Source: Lachnospiraceae bacterium UBA2860 (GTDB taxonomy: Bacteria > Bacillota > Clostridia > Lachnospirales > Lachnospiraceae). Taken from it: 10,235 nucleotides of DNA. This document shows, one piece after another, positions 1 through 7,519 of the stretch (position 1 is its first letter; each line of letters opens with the position of its first letter). A program made the translations under genes and the position numbers. Below the pieces are notes generated by a model. That model was not told where the DNA came from. It worked only from the letters and a program-made list of their open reading frames with translations, and did no database searches. The stretch spans positions 1 to 10,235 of the forward strand of contig DEFE01000059.1 in NCBI GenBank assembly GCA_002350625.1, written 5' to 3'.

Positions 1-1
1 G

Positions 2-475
2 GTCGACAAATACACCTGGCAGGATTACGGCTCCTCCTATCTCCCGAGCGATCTGAACGCCGCCTATCTGTGGGCGCAGCTCGAGGTGTACACACAGGTC
101 TACGAAGACCGCATGCGCACCTGGGGATGCTATAACAAGGCGTTTGCGGATCTCAGGGACGAGGGCCTTCTCGAGCTGCCTTTCATCCCGGACGACTGCA
201 CGCACAACGCGCATATGTACTACGTGAAGCTCCCGGACCTTAAAGCCCGGACGGCTTTTCTCTCCTACCTGAGGGATGAGGGCATCCTGTCCGTCTTCCA
301 CTATGTGCCGCTGCACTCCTCCCCGGCCGGCCTGAAGTACGGCCGCTTCCACGGAGAGGACGTCTACACGACAAAGGAGAGCGAGCGTCTCGCCCGTCTC
401 CCCCTCTACTACGGGCTCTCCGAGGAGGACCGCGCTCTGGTCATCCGCACTGTCCGTTCGTTCTTTAAGAGGTAA
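2..475 (+). CDS. wecE: WecE/RffA-type dTDP-4-amino-4,6-dideoxygalactose transaminase, C-terminal part
   Basis: The reading frame is open from the left edge, so the N-terminal part, including the PLP-binding lysine, lies outside the window. Translation from base 2 begins VDKYTWQDYGSSYLPSDLNA and continues AYLWAQLE, which closely resembles the WecE/RffA subgroup of the DegT/DnrJ/EryC1 aminotransferases. The end of the fold follows, with HYVPLHSSPAG and a helical C-terminus ending RSFFKR. Known WecE enzymes are cytosolic PLP enzymes that move an amino group from glutamate to dTDP-4-keto-6-deoxyglucose, giving dTDP-4-amino-4,6-dideoxygalactose for surface polysaccharide. The stop codon is five bases before the next gene, whose Shine-Dalgarno site overlaps the last codons here, so the two are probably co-transcribed and coupled. 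Family assignment is firm. The exact sugar product is inferred, since related 4-aminotransferases act on other dTDP or UDP sugars. Confidence 0.87.
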   Translation, partial: VDKYTWQDYGSSYLPSDLNAAYLWAQLEVYTQVYEDRMRTWGCYNKAFADLRDEGLLELPFIPDDCTHNAHMYYVKLPDLKARTAFLSYLRDEGILSVFHYVPLHSSPAGLKYGRFHGEDVYTTKESERLARLPLYYGLSEEDRALVIRTVRSFFKR

Positions 476-480
476 GTGCC

Positions 481-3351
481 GTGCGCAGAAACGCGAAGTA
501 CACCGTGTCGCTTCTTGCTTTGACCACGGCTGTATTCCTTGTGCTCATGCGGCGCTTTCTCTTCGGAAATGCCGTCTATCTCTACACCGACATCGGCTCC
601 GATTCCGTCGCGTCGAGCTATCCGATCCTCGTGATGCTCTCGCGGCTCTTTCAGAGCGGGGATTTTTCCTTTTACACGCTCTCCTCGGGACTCGGCGCCG
701 ACACCACGGCGACATTTCTTCAGTATGTCAATCCTTTAAAGGCGCTGCTCCTCTTCTTTAACAGGAGCACCATGCCCGCCGGTCTTCTTCTCCAGCTCTA
801 TCTGGGGACGCTCGTCACGGCCTGGGCTTCCTTCCGCTTCTTCCTGCTCTATACGGAGCACGGGATCGCCTCGGTCGCGGGCGGGCTTCTCTTCGCCTTC
901 TCCGGCTACAGCGTGCTGTGGAGCCAGAACCTGAGCTACGGCGTCTGCGTGAGCATGTTCGCGCTGACCATGCTCGCTGTCGAAGCTTTCGCAAGGAAGC
1001 GCACGCCGGCGCGCTTCCTCGCGCTCACGGGCGTGCTCGCCCTGTATCTTTTCACCAACTACTTCTTCACGTATATGACCGCGCTCTTCGTGATCGCGTA
1101 TCTGCCGCTCCGCGCCCTGTTTCTTAAGGAGCGCCTTCCGGCATTTTTGAAGCAGTATTTCGGGACCGCCTTCGCGGCGCTCCTCTCCCTCATCCTCTCC
1201 GCCGTGTGCGTCGTGTCCGTATCCGTCACCTTCCTCGGGTCGGTGCGCACCTCCGACGCCTCCCGCCCGCTCCTGACCTTCCTCAAAAAAGGGATTGATC
1301 CCCGGATGGTCTACGCGTGCGCGGCGCGGCTTTTCTCCGAGAACATGACCGGGATCGGCGATCTCTACACCGGCCCCGACAATTACTACGAAATCGCCGT
1401 GCTCTCCGTGAGCGTGCTCTTTTTCTTCGCTTTCTTCTACCTCCTTTACCGGAGACAGTCGAGGAAAGCGGTGCTCACGGGGGCGCTCCTATGCCTTGCG
1501 GCGCTCTTTCTGCCGGTGCTCCGCTACATTCTGAACCTCAACTGGCTGGTCATGCGCTTCTCCTTCTGGATCAGCTTCCTCATGTGCCTCGCGGCCGTGT
1601 TCTTCATCCGGGAGCTCCTCACGGATGCCGACGCCCGCGCGCTGGCCTTCTCCGTGATCGCGGGCACCGCGTGTACGGCGCTCATCTTCTTCGGGCTCTT
1701 CCGCCTCGCGGGAAGGTACGAGTTCACCCTCTCCATGCGGACCGTCCGCTTCTTCGCGCTCTTCTTCGCCGCCGCGGCCTTGTTCCTGATCCTCTTCCGC
1801 TTTCTGCCGAAGCGCGTGGGCGGCCTTCTCCTCATCGCCTTCATCGCGGCGGAGATCCTCGTCATGCGGCACGACACGCTCTACCTGCGCCTATACCTGA
1901 CGAAGGAGCAGTTCGGCAATTCCGCCTACAGCGAGGACACGGACAAGGCGGTGCAGGATCTCATGAGGGAAGATCCCGAACTCTACCGCATCGCCTCGAC
2001 CGAGAGCTACGCCTACGCCAACGAGGGACTCGTCGACGGCTTCAACGGCACGACCCTTTACAACAACACCAATCCGGCGTCCCTCCGCTCGATCGCGCAG
2101 GCGCACGGGACCAACGAAGTCAGCACGCCCTACTTCATGAGCGGGTATCCGGAGTACGGACAGTTCACGCTTCTTGGCGGCCGCTACCTGATCCGCCGCG
2201 AGAAGCCGGACGCGTCCTTCACGGAAGAGGCGCTGTTTGAGAAGATCGCCTCCTATCCCTCGAAGGACGGCACTGCCGTCACAAATGTCTACCGCAACAA
2301 GAATGCACTGCCCTTCGGCTATCTGCTGAAAGGCGAGATCAGTGAAGACGACTATCTCGCCGCGGACCTGCCGGACCGCATGCAGTATCTCACGCAGGCC
2401 TGGTACCTGACGGGCACGGCGGCATCTGATGAAAGCGCCGAGGGCACGGCGGCATCTGACGAAAGCACCGAAGACCCGACGGCCTCGGAAAGTGCCGAGG
2501 ACCCGGCGGCCTCGGAACGTGCCGAGGATCCGGCTTCCGTGGAAAGCGCATCCCAGGCGCCGGCCGCGTCTGCACAGGAAATTCTCGCCGAAAATGCCGA
2601 CACGCGCCGCGACCTGCTCTCGACTGCCCTGTGGACGAATCCGCACAATCTGAAGATGGAGAAAACAAAGAGCGGCGTCCGCTTCACGGCGACGGGCGAA
2701 GACCCCTACATCTACGTCTATCTGAACACCCCGCCCGAGAGCAAAGATACGTCAAACTACCTGCACATGACGGTGCACACGAAGAAGAATGTCATGCGCA
2801 CCATCGCGCTCTACTATCTCCCCGACGCGGAGACCGACGCGCATCCGGACTTTGTCGGAACCATTGCCTACAACAAGTACTATCCGGAGTCCCTGACGCT
2901 CCTGCCCGACGGCATCGCCGGCTTCCGCTTCGACATCGACGAGGATGCGAAGAGCGTGACGCTCTCCGCGCTTGAGCTCGTCACCTGCAGCGATCCGCTC
3001 GCGCACTTCGAGAAGCTGAAAGCGTCGCCCGTCGAAGAGATTTCTTTTAAAGACGACACCTACACGGCGGTCGTCAGCTCGGATCAGGATGAGGCGCTTC
3101 TCCTCGTCCCCTTCCTGTACCTCTCCGGCTGGGAGGCCGAGGTGAACGGAGAAGCGGCAGAGGTGCTGAATGTGTGCGGCGGATTCACCGGCGTGAAGGT
3201 CGGACGCGGCACCTCCCGCGTGACGCTCCGCTACAGCATCCCGCATTTTAAGGCAGGGCTCATCATCACGCTCGCAGCCGCCTGCGCTTATCTGCTCGCC
3301 TGGATTCTTGTCGGCGTAAGCGCCGCACGCAGGAAGCGCAGCCGCAGCTGA
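481..3351 (+). CDS. yfhO: YfhO-family polytopic membrane protein, probable GT-C glycosyltransferase
   Basis: This is a 956-residue protein starting at GTG. AAGAGG at 467-472, eight bases upstream, fixes that start; the next in-frame ATG (residue 23) would break the first membrane helix. About a dozen hydrophobic helices fill residues 7-463. A large extracytoplasmic domain follows (about 465-925), then a last helix (about 927-947) and a basic tail. The first outside loop carries YTDIGSDS (D37, D41) and GLG...NP elements, placed as in YfhO and other GT-C enzymes. AFSGYSVLW (139-147) and the terminal SGWEAEVNG region are also YfhO-like. In Bacillus, YfhO works with the GT2 enzyme CsbB to glycosylate lipoteichoic acid, using undecaprenyl-phosphate-linked sugar. 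A similar role is inferred here, and a GT2 candidate lies at 8900-9868. Residues 645-690 are an unusual low-complexity tandem repeat. The acceptor is unknown. Confidence 0.85.
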   Translation: MRRNAKYTVSLLALTTAVFLVLMRRFLFGNAVYLYTDIGSDSVASSYPILVMLSRLFQSGDFSFYTLSSGLGADTTATFLQYVNPLKALLLFFNRSTMPAGLLLQLYLGTLVTAWASFRFFLLYTEHGIASVAGGLLFAFSGYSVLWSQNLSYGVCVSMFALTMLAVEAFARKRTPARFLALTGVLALYLFTNYFFTYMTALFVIAYLPLRALFLKERLPAFLKQYFGTAFAALLSLILSAVCVVSVSVTFLGSVRTSDASRPLLTFLKKGIDPRMVYACAARLFSENMTGIGDLYTGPDNYYEIAVLSVSVLFFFAFFYLLYRRQSRKAVLTGALLCLAALFLPVLRYILNLNWLVMRFSFWISFLMCLAAVFFIRELLTDADARALAFSVIAGTACTALIFFGLFRLAGRYEFTLSMRTVRFFALFFAAAALFLILFRFLPKRVGGLLLIAFIAAEILVMRHDTLYLRLYLTKEQFGNSAYSEDTDKAVQDLMREDPELYRIASTESYAYANEGLVDGFNGTTLYNNTNPASLRSIAQAHGTNEVSTPYFMSGYPEYGQFTLLGGRYLIRREKPDASFTEEALFEKIASYPSKDGTAVTNVYRNKNALPFGYLLKGEISEDDYLAADLPDRMQYLTQAWYLTGTAASDESAEGTAASDESTEDPTASESAEDPAASERAEDPASVESASQAPAASAQEILAENADTRRDLLSTALWTNPHNLKMEKTKSGVRFTATGEDPYIYVYLNTPPESKDTSNYLHMTVHTKKNVMRTIALYYLPDAETDAHPDFVGTIAYNKYYPESLTLLPDGIAGFRFDIDEDAKSVTLSALELVTCSDPLAHFEKLKASPVEEISFKDDTYTAVVSSDQDEALLLVPFLYLSGWEAEVNGEAAEVLNVCGGFTGVKVGRGTSRVTLRYSIPHFKAGLIITLAAACAYLLAWILVGVSAARRKRSRS
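2413..2526 (+). repeat. In-frame 30/27-bp minisatellite within yfhO
   Basis: Two 30-base units (2413-2442, 2443-2472) encode GTAASDESAE and GTAASDESTE, differing at only a few bases. Two 27-base units follow (2473-2499, 2500-2526), encoding DPTASESAE and DPAASERAE. A decayed fifth unit reads DPASVESAS from 2527. All unit lengths are multiples of three, so copy-number change would keep the frame. The block lies in the large extracytoplasmic domain and gives an acidic, Ser/Thr/Ala-rich, probably disordered linker. Confidence 0.85.
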
Positions 3352-3409
3352 CGAAGCGCAGGGCCATCATTTAAACGACACGCGCAGCCGCAGCTGACGA
3401 AGCGCAGGG
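3336..3409 (+). repeat. 28-bp perfect direct repeat spanning the yfhO stop codon
   Basis: Bases 3336-3363 recur exactly at 3382-3409, giving a 46-base period. The first copy encodes the last yfhO codons and includes the TGA stop at 3349-3351; the second is wholly intergenic. The 18 bases after each copy are only loosely alike (both contain an AAACGA core). GGCAGCCG at 3428-3435 may be the start of a third, decayed copy. This looks like an old tandem duplication of the 3' end of yfhO rather than a mobile element, because no transposase or target-site duplication is visible. Confidence 0.8.
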
Positions 3410-3431
3410 TATCCATGAAACGATATGGGCA

Positions 3432-3457
3432 GCCGTCTGCCGGAATCAGCGGACGGC
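3432..3457 (+). promoter_or_regulatory. Leader hairpin just upstream of the second polytopic gene
   Basis: Bases 3433-3440 (CCGTCTGC) pair with 3449-3456 (GCGGACGG), with one T-G wobble and an 8-base loop. G3432-C3457 adds a ninth pair. No T-run follows, so it is not an intrinsic terminator. It ends 14 bases before the ATG at 3472 and takes up the only purine-rich stretch nearby (GGACGG), so it could affect ribosome loading. This is a structural observation with no known family match. Confidence 0.4.
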
Positions 3458-3471
3458 CGTGATGCAGAACC

Positions 3472-5151
3472 ATGATGAAGATAAACATAAGAGAAAAACA
3501 TATACCGGTCTTTCCGCTCTGTCTCCTCGCCGCGGCCGCGCTCACGGTGCTGCCGTGTCTTTTTGCCGACATTTTCTACATGTACGGGGATGACTATCTC
3601 ATCAATTACATCGCAAATGGCTCTTTCGGAGAGACGTATCAGGCGCACCTGATCTTCGTCGGCTATCCGCTCGGTCTTCTCTTAAAAGGGCTCTATCACA
3701 TCCTTCCGGCCGTCAACTGGTACGCCGTTCTTTTGCTTGCTGGATTTACGCTGAGCTTTGCGCTCTTTTATGACAGTCTGGCAAGTTGCGGCGCGCATCC
3801 GGCCGCCTACGCTCTGATCGCTCTCATCAATGTCGCCGCGGCGCCGCTTTTTCTCACCTACACGGCCGCCGCGTTCTTCACAGCGGCCGCCGGCCTTGCT
3901 TTCGTGCTGGTCCGCCTGCGCGGCGGAGCGCCGCTGCGCCGTCTGCTTCCGGGCCTTCTCTTCATGGCGCTCAGTCTCGAGTTCCGCAGCGACTGTCTGC
4001 TGCCGACCTGCGCGCTCGCCTTTCCGCTGTACGCCGCCTGCCTTCTGCAAAAAGATCTAAGGGCGGACAGTGCCTGGAAAAAAAGGCTGCTCACCTTTGC
4101 CGGGGCGGGACTCGTTCTCTTAGCCCTGATCGGCGCCTCGCGCCTCGTCGAGAAGCGCGCCTACAGCGCTGAGGCGTGGCAGGATTTCCGCAGCTACAAC
4201 AGCGCGCGCTCCGACTGGCTCGACTATCCGCTCATGGCGTATGAAGATTTTGCCGACGCGTACACGGAGGCCGGCTTCACGAAGGAAGCTTACCTCATCC
4301 TCAACCGCTGGACCTTCTGCGAGAAACAGACCTTTTCCAAGGAGCGGCTGCTCGCCATCTCACAGATCCAGAAACAGGCCTATACGAAGCGGTTTCGGCT
4401 GTCCTATACGCTGGAGGCATTTTCGTCGAAAACAAACCTCCTCTTGCTGCTCATCCCGGCGGCCTTCTTCCTGCTGCTCCTCATCGCGGACAGAGACGCG
4501 AGGCGCCTGCCGCTCTGCCTGACCTTCCTCATGCTGCTGCTTGTGCTGGGAGCGCTCGCTTTCATCCGGATGCGCTTTCTTCTCCGGGTCGCCGCGCCGC
4601 TGGCCGTCGCCGACATCGTCTTTCTCGCGATCAACGCGCCGCGCCGCGAAAGGAAGCTGTCTCTGCCGCTCGCGCTCATCAGTGCGGCGCTGCTCTTTGT
4701 GCCCTGCTTCCTGTTTCTGCCTGCTTACAACGAAGCCGTCGCCTCCCTGCGCTCCGCAAGTACCGCCGCTTCCTACCGGAAGCTGAGAAAGGAAATCGAC
4801 GCCCACCCGGAGCGCATCTACGCGGTCGAGAGCCCGATCTACGTGCACCTCTTCGCGTGGGGGCACACGATCGACGAGATTAAGCCCACGGACACCTTCT
4901 CCCACGTCTTCCGGGCCGGCAGCTGGGACAACTTCACGCCCCGCTACTACGCGCTCGCGGAGGCCGCCGGCGTGCCCGACCCCGACAATCTCCTCAGTTC
5001 CCTCATTGACAGCGGCCGCATGCGCCTCGTCACGGAGAACGAGGATTTTGTCCTTCAGTTCCTCACCGCCGAGACCGGGACTCCCTGCGTCGCGCAGAAG
5101 GTCAATAAAAAAGGCCCCGCCCGCATCATCAAAGTGGGCAGTGCCTCGTGA
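3472..5151 (+). CDS. Polytopic membrane protein, possible GT-C-type glycosyltransferase
   Basis: A 559-residue protein I cannot assign to a named family with confidence. It has a first helix at about 13-33, roughly ten more helices up to about 416, with a long loop at about 224-320, and a hydrophilic C-terminal domain (417-559). Just after helix 1 comes MYGDDYLINYIANG with the acidic pair D40-D41. A second acidic site, LEFRSD (169-174), lies in the membrane core. An acidic residue in the first outside loop is typical of GT-C glycosyltransferases, and similar multi-spanning proteins occur in Bacillota polysaccharide loci, so a role in glycan transfer or assembly is inferred. The ATG at 3472 is the first possible start, because an in-frame stop lies at 3460-3462; an adjacent ATG at 3475 is an alternative. 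No good Shine-Dalgarno site is seen. It probably continues the wecE-yfhO operon. An O-acyltransferase or polymerase role is not excluded. Confidence 0.7.
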   Translation: MMKINIREKHIPVFPLCLLAAAALTVLPCLFADIFYMYGDDYLINYIANGSFGETYQAHLIFVGYPLGLLLKGLYHILPAVNWYAVLLLAGFTLSFALFYDSLASCGAHPAAYALIALINVAAAPLFLTYTAAAFFTAAAGLAFVLVRLRGGAPLRRLLPGLLFMALSLEFRSDCLLPTCALAFPLYAACLLQKDLRADSAWKKRLLTFAGAGLVLLALIGASRLVEKRAYSAEAWQDFRSYNSARSDWLDYPLMAYEDFADAYTEAGFTKEAYLILNRWTFCEKQTFSKERLLAISQIQKQAYTKRFRLSYTLEAFSSKTNLLLLLIPAAFFLLLLIADRDARRLPLCLTFLMLLLVLGALAFIRMRFLLRVAAPLAVADIVFLAINAPRRERKLSLPLALISAALLFVPCFLFLPAYNEAVASLRSASTAASYRKLRKEIDAHPERIYAVESPIYVHLFAWGHTIDEIKPTDTFSHVFRAGSWDNFTPRYYALAEAAGVPDPDNLLSSLIDSGRMRLVTENEDFVLQFLTAETGTPCVAQKVNKKGPARIIKVGSAS

Positions 5152-5162
5152 TGTTGTTTTTT
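5112..5162 (+). terminator. Weak candidate terminator at the 3' end of the polytopic gene
   Basis: AGGC (5112-5115) can pair with GCCT (5143-5146), and GCCC (5119-5122) with GGGC (5136-5139) inside it. A T-rich stretch follows at 5154-5162, after about seven further bases. The stem is short, interrupted and partly coding, so termination may be weak or absent. It sits where a change of transcription unit is expected. Confidence 0.25.
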
Positions 5163-5182
5163 CCTGTCGGAAACGTTAAAAT
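5154..5182 (+). promoter_or_regulatory. Predicted sigma-70-type promoter for the c-di-GMP gene pair
   Basis: TTGTTT (5154-5159) and TAAAAT (5177-5182) are 17 bases apart. The -10 matches consensus at five of six positions and the -35 at three of six. The next start codon is 38 bases downstream of the -10, a normal leader length. An imperfect dyad, CCTGT (5163-5167) with ACAGG (5186-5190), brackets the -10 and could be an operator, though such short arms occur by chance. Confidence 0.45.
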
Positions 5183-5219
5183 ATTACAGGCCAGATAAAG
5201 AAAAGACAGGTGTTCTGCC

Positions 5220-7442
5220 ATGAAAACAAAACGATTGTACAAAACAGGACGAATAGCCATTGCATGCATGATCTTTGTCATGTCTTTTGCCTTCATTCCC
5301 GCGAATGCCGTTTCCGGGGAGACTGAAGAAGCTGCTCTGGTTGTCGGAATTCCCGTGGACCGCTGTCCGATCTTTTATGAGGATCCGGTGACAGGTGAAG
5401 CCGTGGGCATCGGTGTGGATCTGATGCGTTCTGCGGCACAGGAGGCAGGTTTTACTCCCGTATTCCGGCCGATTGGGGAAGAAACGCTGAAAGAAGCACT
5501 GGATCATCCGGAGTACGATGTGATTATGCCATTTGGCAGCGATATTCCAAGTGCTTCAGGGAAGCCAAGCATCGTCTCCGATAACCTCATGCAGACACCA
5601 TTTACGCTTGTTACGGAAGGCAGCAGGATCCTTCCTCCGCTGAATCACCTGCATGTCGGGATGCTTGCCTCTCAGGCGGGCGTCGCAGAGACTGTCCGGG
5701 AATCCTATCCGGGCGTGGAAATCAGCCTTTACGAAACAATGCCGGACTGTGTCAGAGCCCTTCGCTCCGGCGGTGTAGATGCACTGCTCTACAATTCCTA
5801 TGTATGGAATTATGTGCTCCAGAAGCCTTCTTACGGTGATCTGGTTGTACAGCCATCAGCTATGTTCTCCATGGACTTTCGTGCAGGCACTTTGAATACG
5901 CCGGAAGGACAGGCTGTCATCGAACGTCTGAATCAGGGCATAGCTGCGCTCACTGAGCATCAGCGGCAGGCGATTATTCTGGATTACACTTCGCGAAAGC
6001 TGTATCGATACGACTTCTCCGACTATCTATACCAATATCGGCTGATCCTGCTTGCAGGGTTGATTATCATTGCGCTGGTCATTGTGATCGCGGTACAGAG
6101 GGTTCGCTCTGAACAAAAGCTGCATGAGCAGACGATTCAGCAGATGATGGATAAGGATCCTCTGACCGGCCTTCTAAGCATGAACGGATTCCGTAAGCGT
6201 GTAGAAGAACTGCTGCGCGCGCATCCGGACACGCCGTATTTCCTGTCCTATAACAACATCCGGGACTTCAAGTACATTAATGACAGTCTCGGCAGGGACG
6301 CCGGGAACGCGCTGCTGAAATTCTGGGCAGAAAAGTCCCTGGAGAATCTGTCTGAGGAAGAAGCCATCGCAAGAGTAGATGCCGATCATTTTGCCGTTCT
6401 CCGGCTGATCACAGTGGATGAGCAAATGCGGGAGGACGAAAGGAATGTGTTCCTTCCCATACAGAATTTCTTTATCAACCAGGGAATAGAGACCAGAGTC
6501 CAGATCTGCAGCGGCATCTATGTGCTGACGCCGAAGGACTTCAAAGAGATCGATGTAGACCATATGCTGGACCTTGCCCGCGTTGCGGAGAAAAGAATCC
6601 GGGACAGCCGAAAGGGCGCCTTTCAGTTCTATAATCCCGAGCAGTGGAAAAAAGGAAAACGCATCGCGGAGATCATTAATTATCTTCCGGAGGCGATCAG
6701 CTCCGGGGATATCCGGGTATGGTATCAGCCGCAGGTGGATTACGAGAAGGGACAGATCATCGGCGCAGAGGCTCTGTGCAGGTGGGACCATACCAAACTC
6801 GGCTGGCTGTATCCGTTTGATTTCATAGCTACACTTGAAGAGGCCGGACTCATATTCGATCTGGATTGTTTTGTCTGGGAGACGGTCTGCAAAGACCTTC
6901 ACCGGTGGAATGCATCCGGGAATCGAAGATCTGTTTCCGTGAATGTCTCACGTGATGATATTCGCAAGGACTATGACATTGCGGAACATTTTTATCGTCT
7001 GATTCAGACCTACGATCTTGCGCCTGACCAGCTTCATATCGAAATCACGGAAACTGCCTATGTTGAGAATTCCGAGATATTGATCGATGCCACGGAAAGA
7101 CTGAGGGCGATGGGCTTCCTGGTGGAGATGGATGATTTCGGCAGCGGCTATTCCTCCCTGCACATGCTCAAGGAGGTGCCGGTCGATCGCATCAAGCTTG
7201 ATCTCCATTTCCTGACGTCGTCAGGTGATGCGGAGAAGAGCCGGACGATTGTCAGCTGCATGGTCCAGATGATTCGTATGCTTGGGATGGAAATGATCGC
7301 GGAAGGCGTGGAAACAGCTGAACAGGCTGCATTTCTAAAAGACAAGGGCTGCTTTGAAATGCAGGGTTACTACTTCTATAAGCCCATGCCGGTCGAAGAA
7401 TTTGAAAAGATAAAGACGGGCGATCCCATTGATATTCATTAA
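5220..7442 (+). CDS. Solute-binding-domain receptor with degenerate GGDEF and intact EAL domain (c-di-GMP phosphodiesterase)
   Basis: A 740-residue protein with AGGTG seven bases before its ATG. A signal segment (about 11-30, cleavable after ANA or kept as an anchor) leads into a family 3 periplasmic-type solute-binding domain (about 39-258), one helix (about 273-293), GGDEF (about 311-440) and EAL (about 485-735). The GGDEF signature is DADHF (387-391), so both glycines and the acidic residue are lost, and no RxxD I-site is present. The EAL domain keeps its expected catalytic set: E517 in EAL, N575, E608, D638-D639 in DDFGSGYSS, K659, E695 and Q715. The likely activity is ligand-controlled hydrolysis of c-di-GMP to pGpG on the cytosolic side, with the dead GGDEF perhaps acting as a GTP-sensing module. 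Base composition is less GC-rich than the flanking glycan genes. A promoter is predicted upstream, and the diguanylate cyclase gene follows in the same direction. Confidence 0.9.
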   Translation: MKTKRLYKTGRIAIACMIFVMSFAFIPANAVSGETEEAALVVGIPVDRCPIFYEDPVTGEAVGIGVDLMRSAAQEAGFTPVFRPIGEETLKEALDHPEYDVIMPFGSDIPSASGKPSIVSDNLMQTPFTLVTEGSRILPPLNHLHVGMLASQAGVAETVRESYPGVEISLYETMPDCVRALRSGGVDALLYNSYVWNYVLQKPSYGDLVVQPSAMFSMDFRAGTLNTPEGQAVIERLNQGIAALTEHQRQAIILDYTSRKLYRYDFSDYLYQYRLILLAGLIIIALVIVIAVQRVRSEQKLHEQTIQQMMDKDPLTGLLSMNGFRKRVEELLRAHPDTPYFLSYNNIRDFKYINDSLGRDAGNALLKFWAEKSLENLSEEEAIARVDADHFAVLRLITVDEQMREDERNVFLPIQNFFINQGIETRVQICSGIYVLTPKDFKEIDVDHMLDLARVAEKRIRDSRKGAFQFYNPEQWKKGKRIAEIINYLPEAISSGDIRVWYQPQVDYEKGQIIGAEALCRWDHTKLGWLYPFDFIATLEEAGLIFDLDCFVWETVCKDLHRWNASGNRRSVSVNVSRDDIRKDYDIAEHFYRLIQTYDLAPDQLHIEITETAYVENSEILIDATERLRAMGFLVEMDDFGSGYSSLHMLKEVPVDRIKLDLHFLTSSGDAEKSRTIVSCMVQMIRMLGMEMIAEGVETAEQAAFLKDKGCFEMQGYYFYKPMPVEEFEKIKTGDPIDIH

Positions 7443-7519
7443 ATTGATGCGGTCCCGGCCCGGCGCGTACAGGGTCGTACGACACAGGCGATCGAATCCG
7501 GTTATAAATGGAGCGGACA

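Noticed and set aside
1317..2240. 307-residue open frame on the + strand inside yfhO
   Set aside because: It is an out-of-frame shadow of a GC-rich gene: its product is Arg/His/Leu/Pro-rich with no domain signature, while yfhO in the other frame is well supported.
1891..2646. 251-residue open frame on the - strand opposite yfhO
   Set aside because: Low-complexity Arg/Gly/Val product that mirrors the yfhO minisatellite; no ribosome site or recognisable domain.
3336..3435. CRISPR-like array from the 28-base repeat
   Set aside because: Only two exact copies, a spacer of just 18 bases, one copy inside a coding sequence and no cas genes.
3462..3600. ATG at 3462 as an alternative start after yfhO
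   Set aside because: It reads a different frame that gives a charged peptide with no hydrophobic helix and soon leaves the real coding frame.
7466..7481. Inverted repeat CGTAC/GTACG between the two c-di-GMP genes as a terminator
   Set aside because: The five-base stem is short and no T-run follows, so read-through into the cyclase gene is more likely.
7508..7519. Upstream ATG for the diguanylate cyclase
   Set aside because: No Shine-Dalgarno site precedes it, whereas ATG 7520 has GGAG at a six-base distance; the four extra residues carry no visible function.
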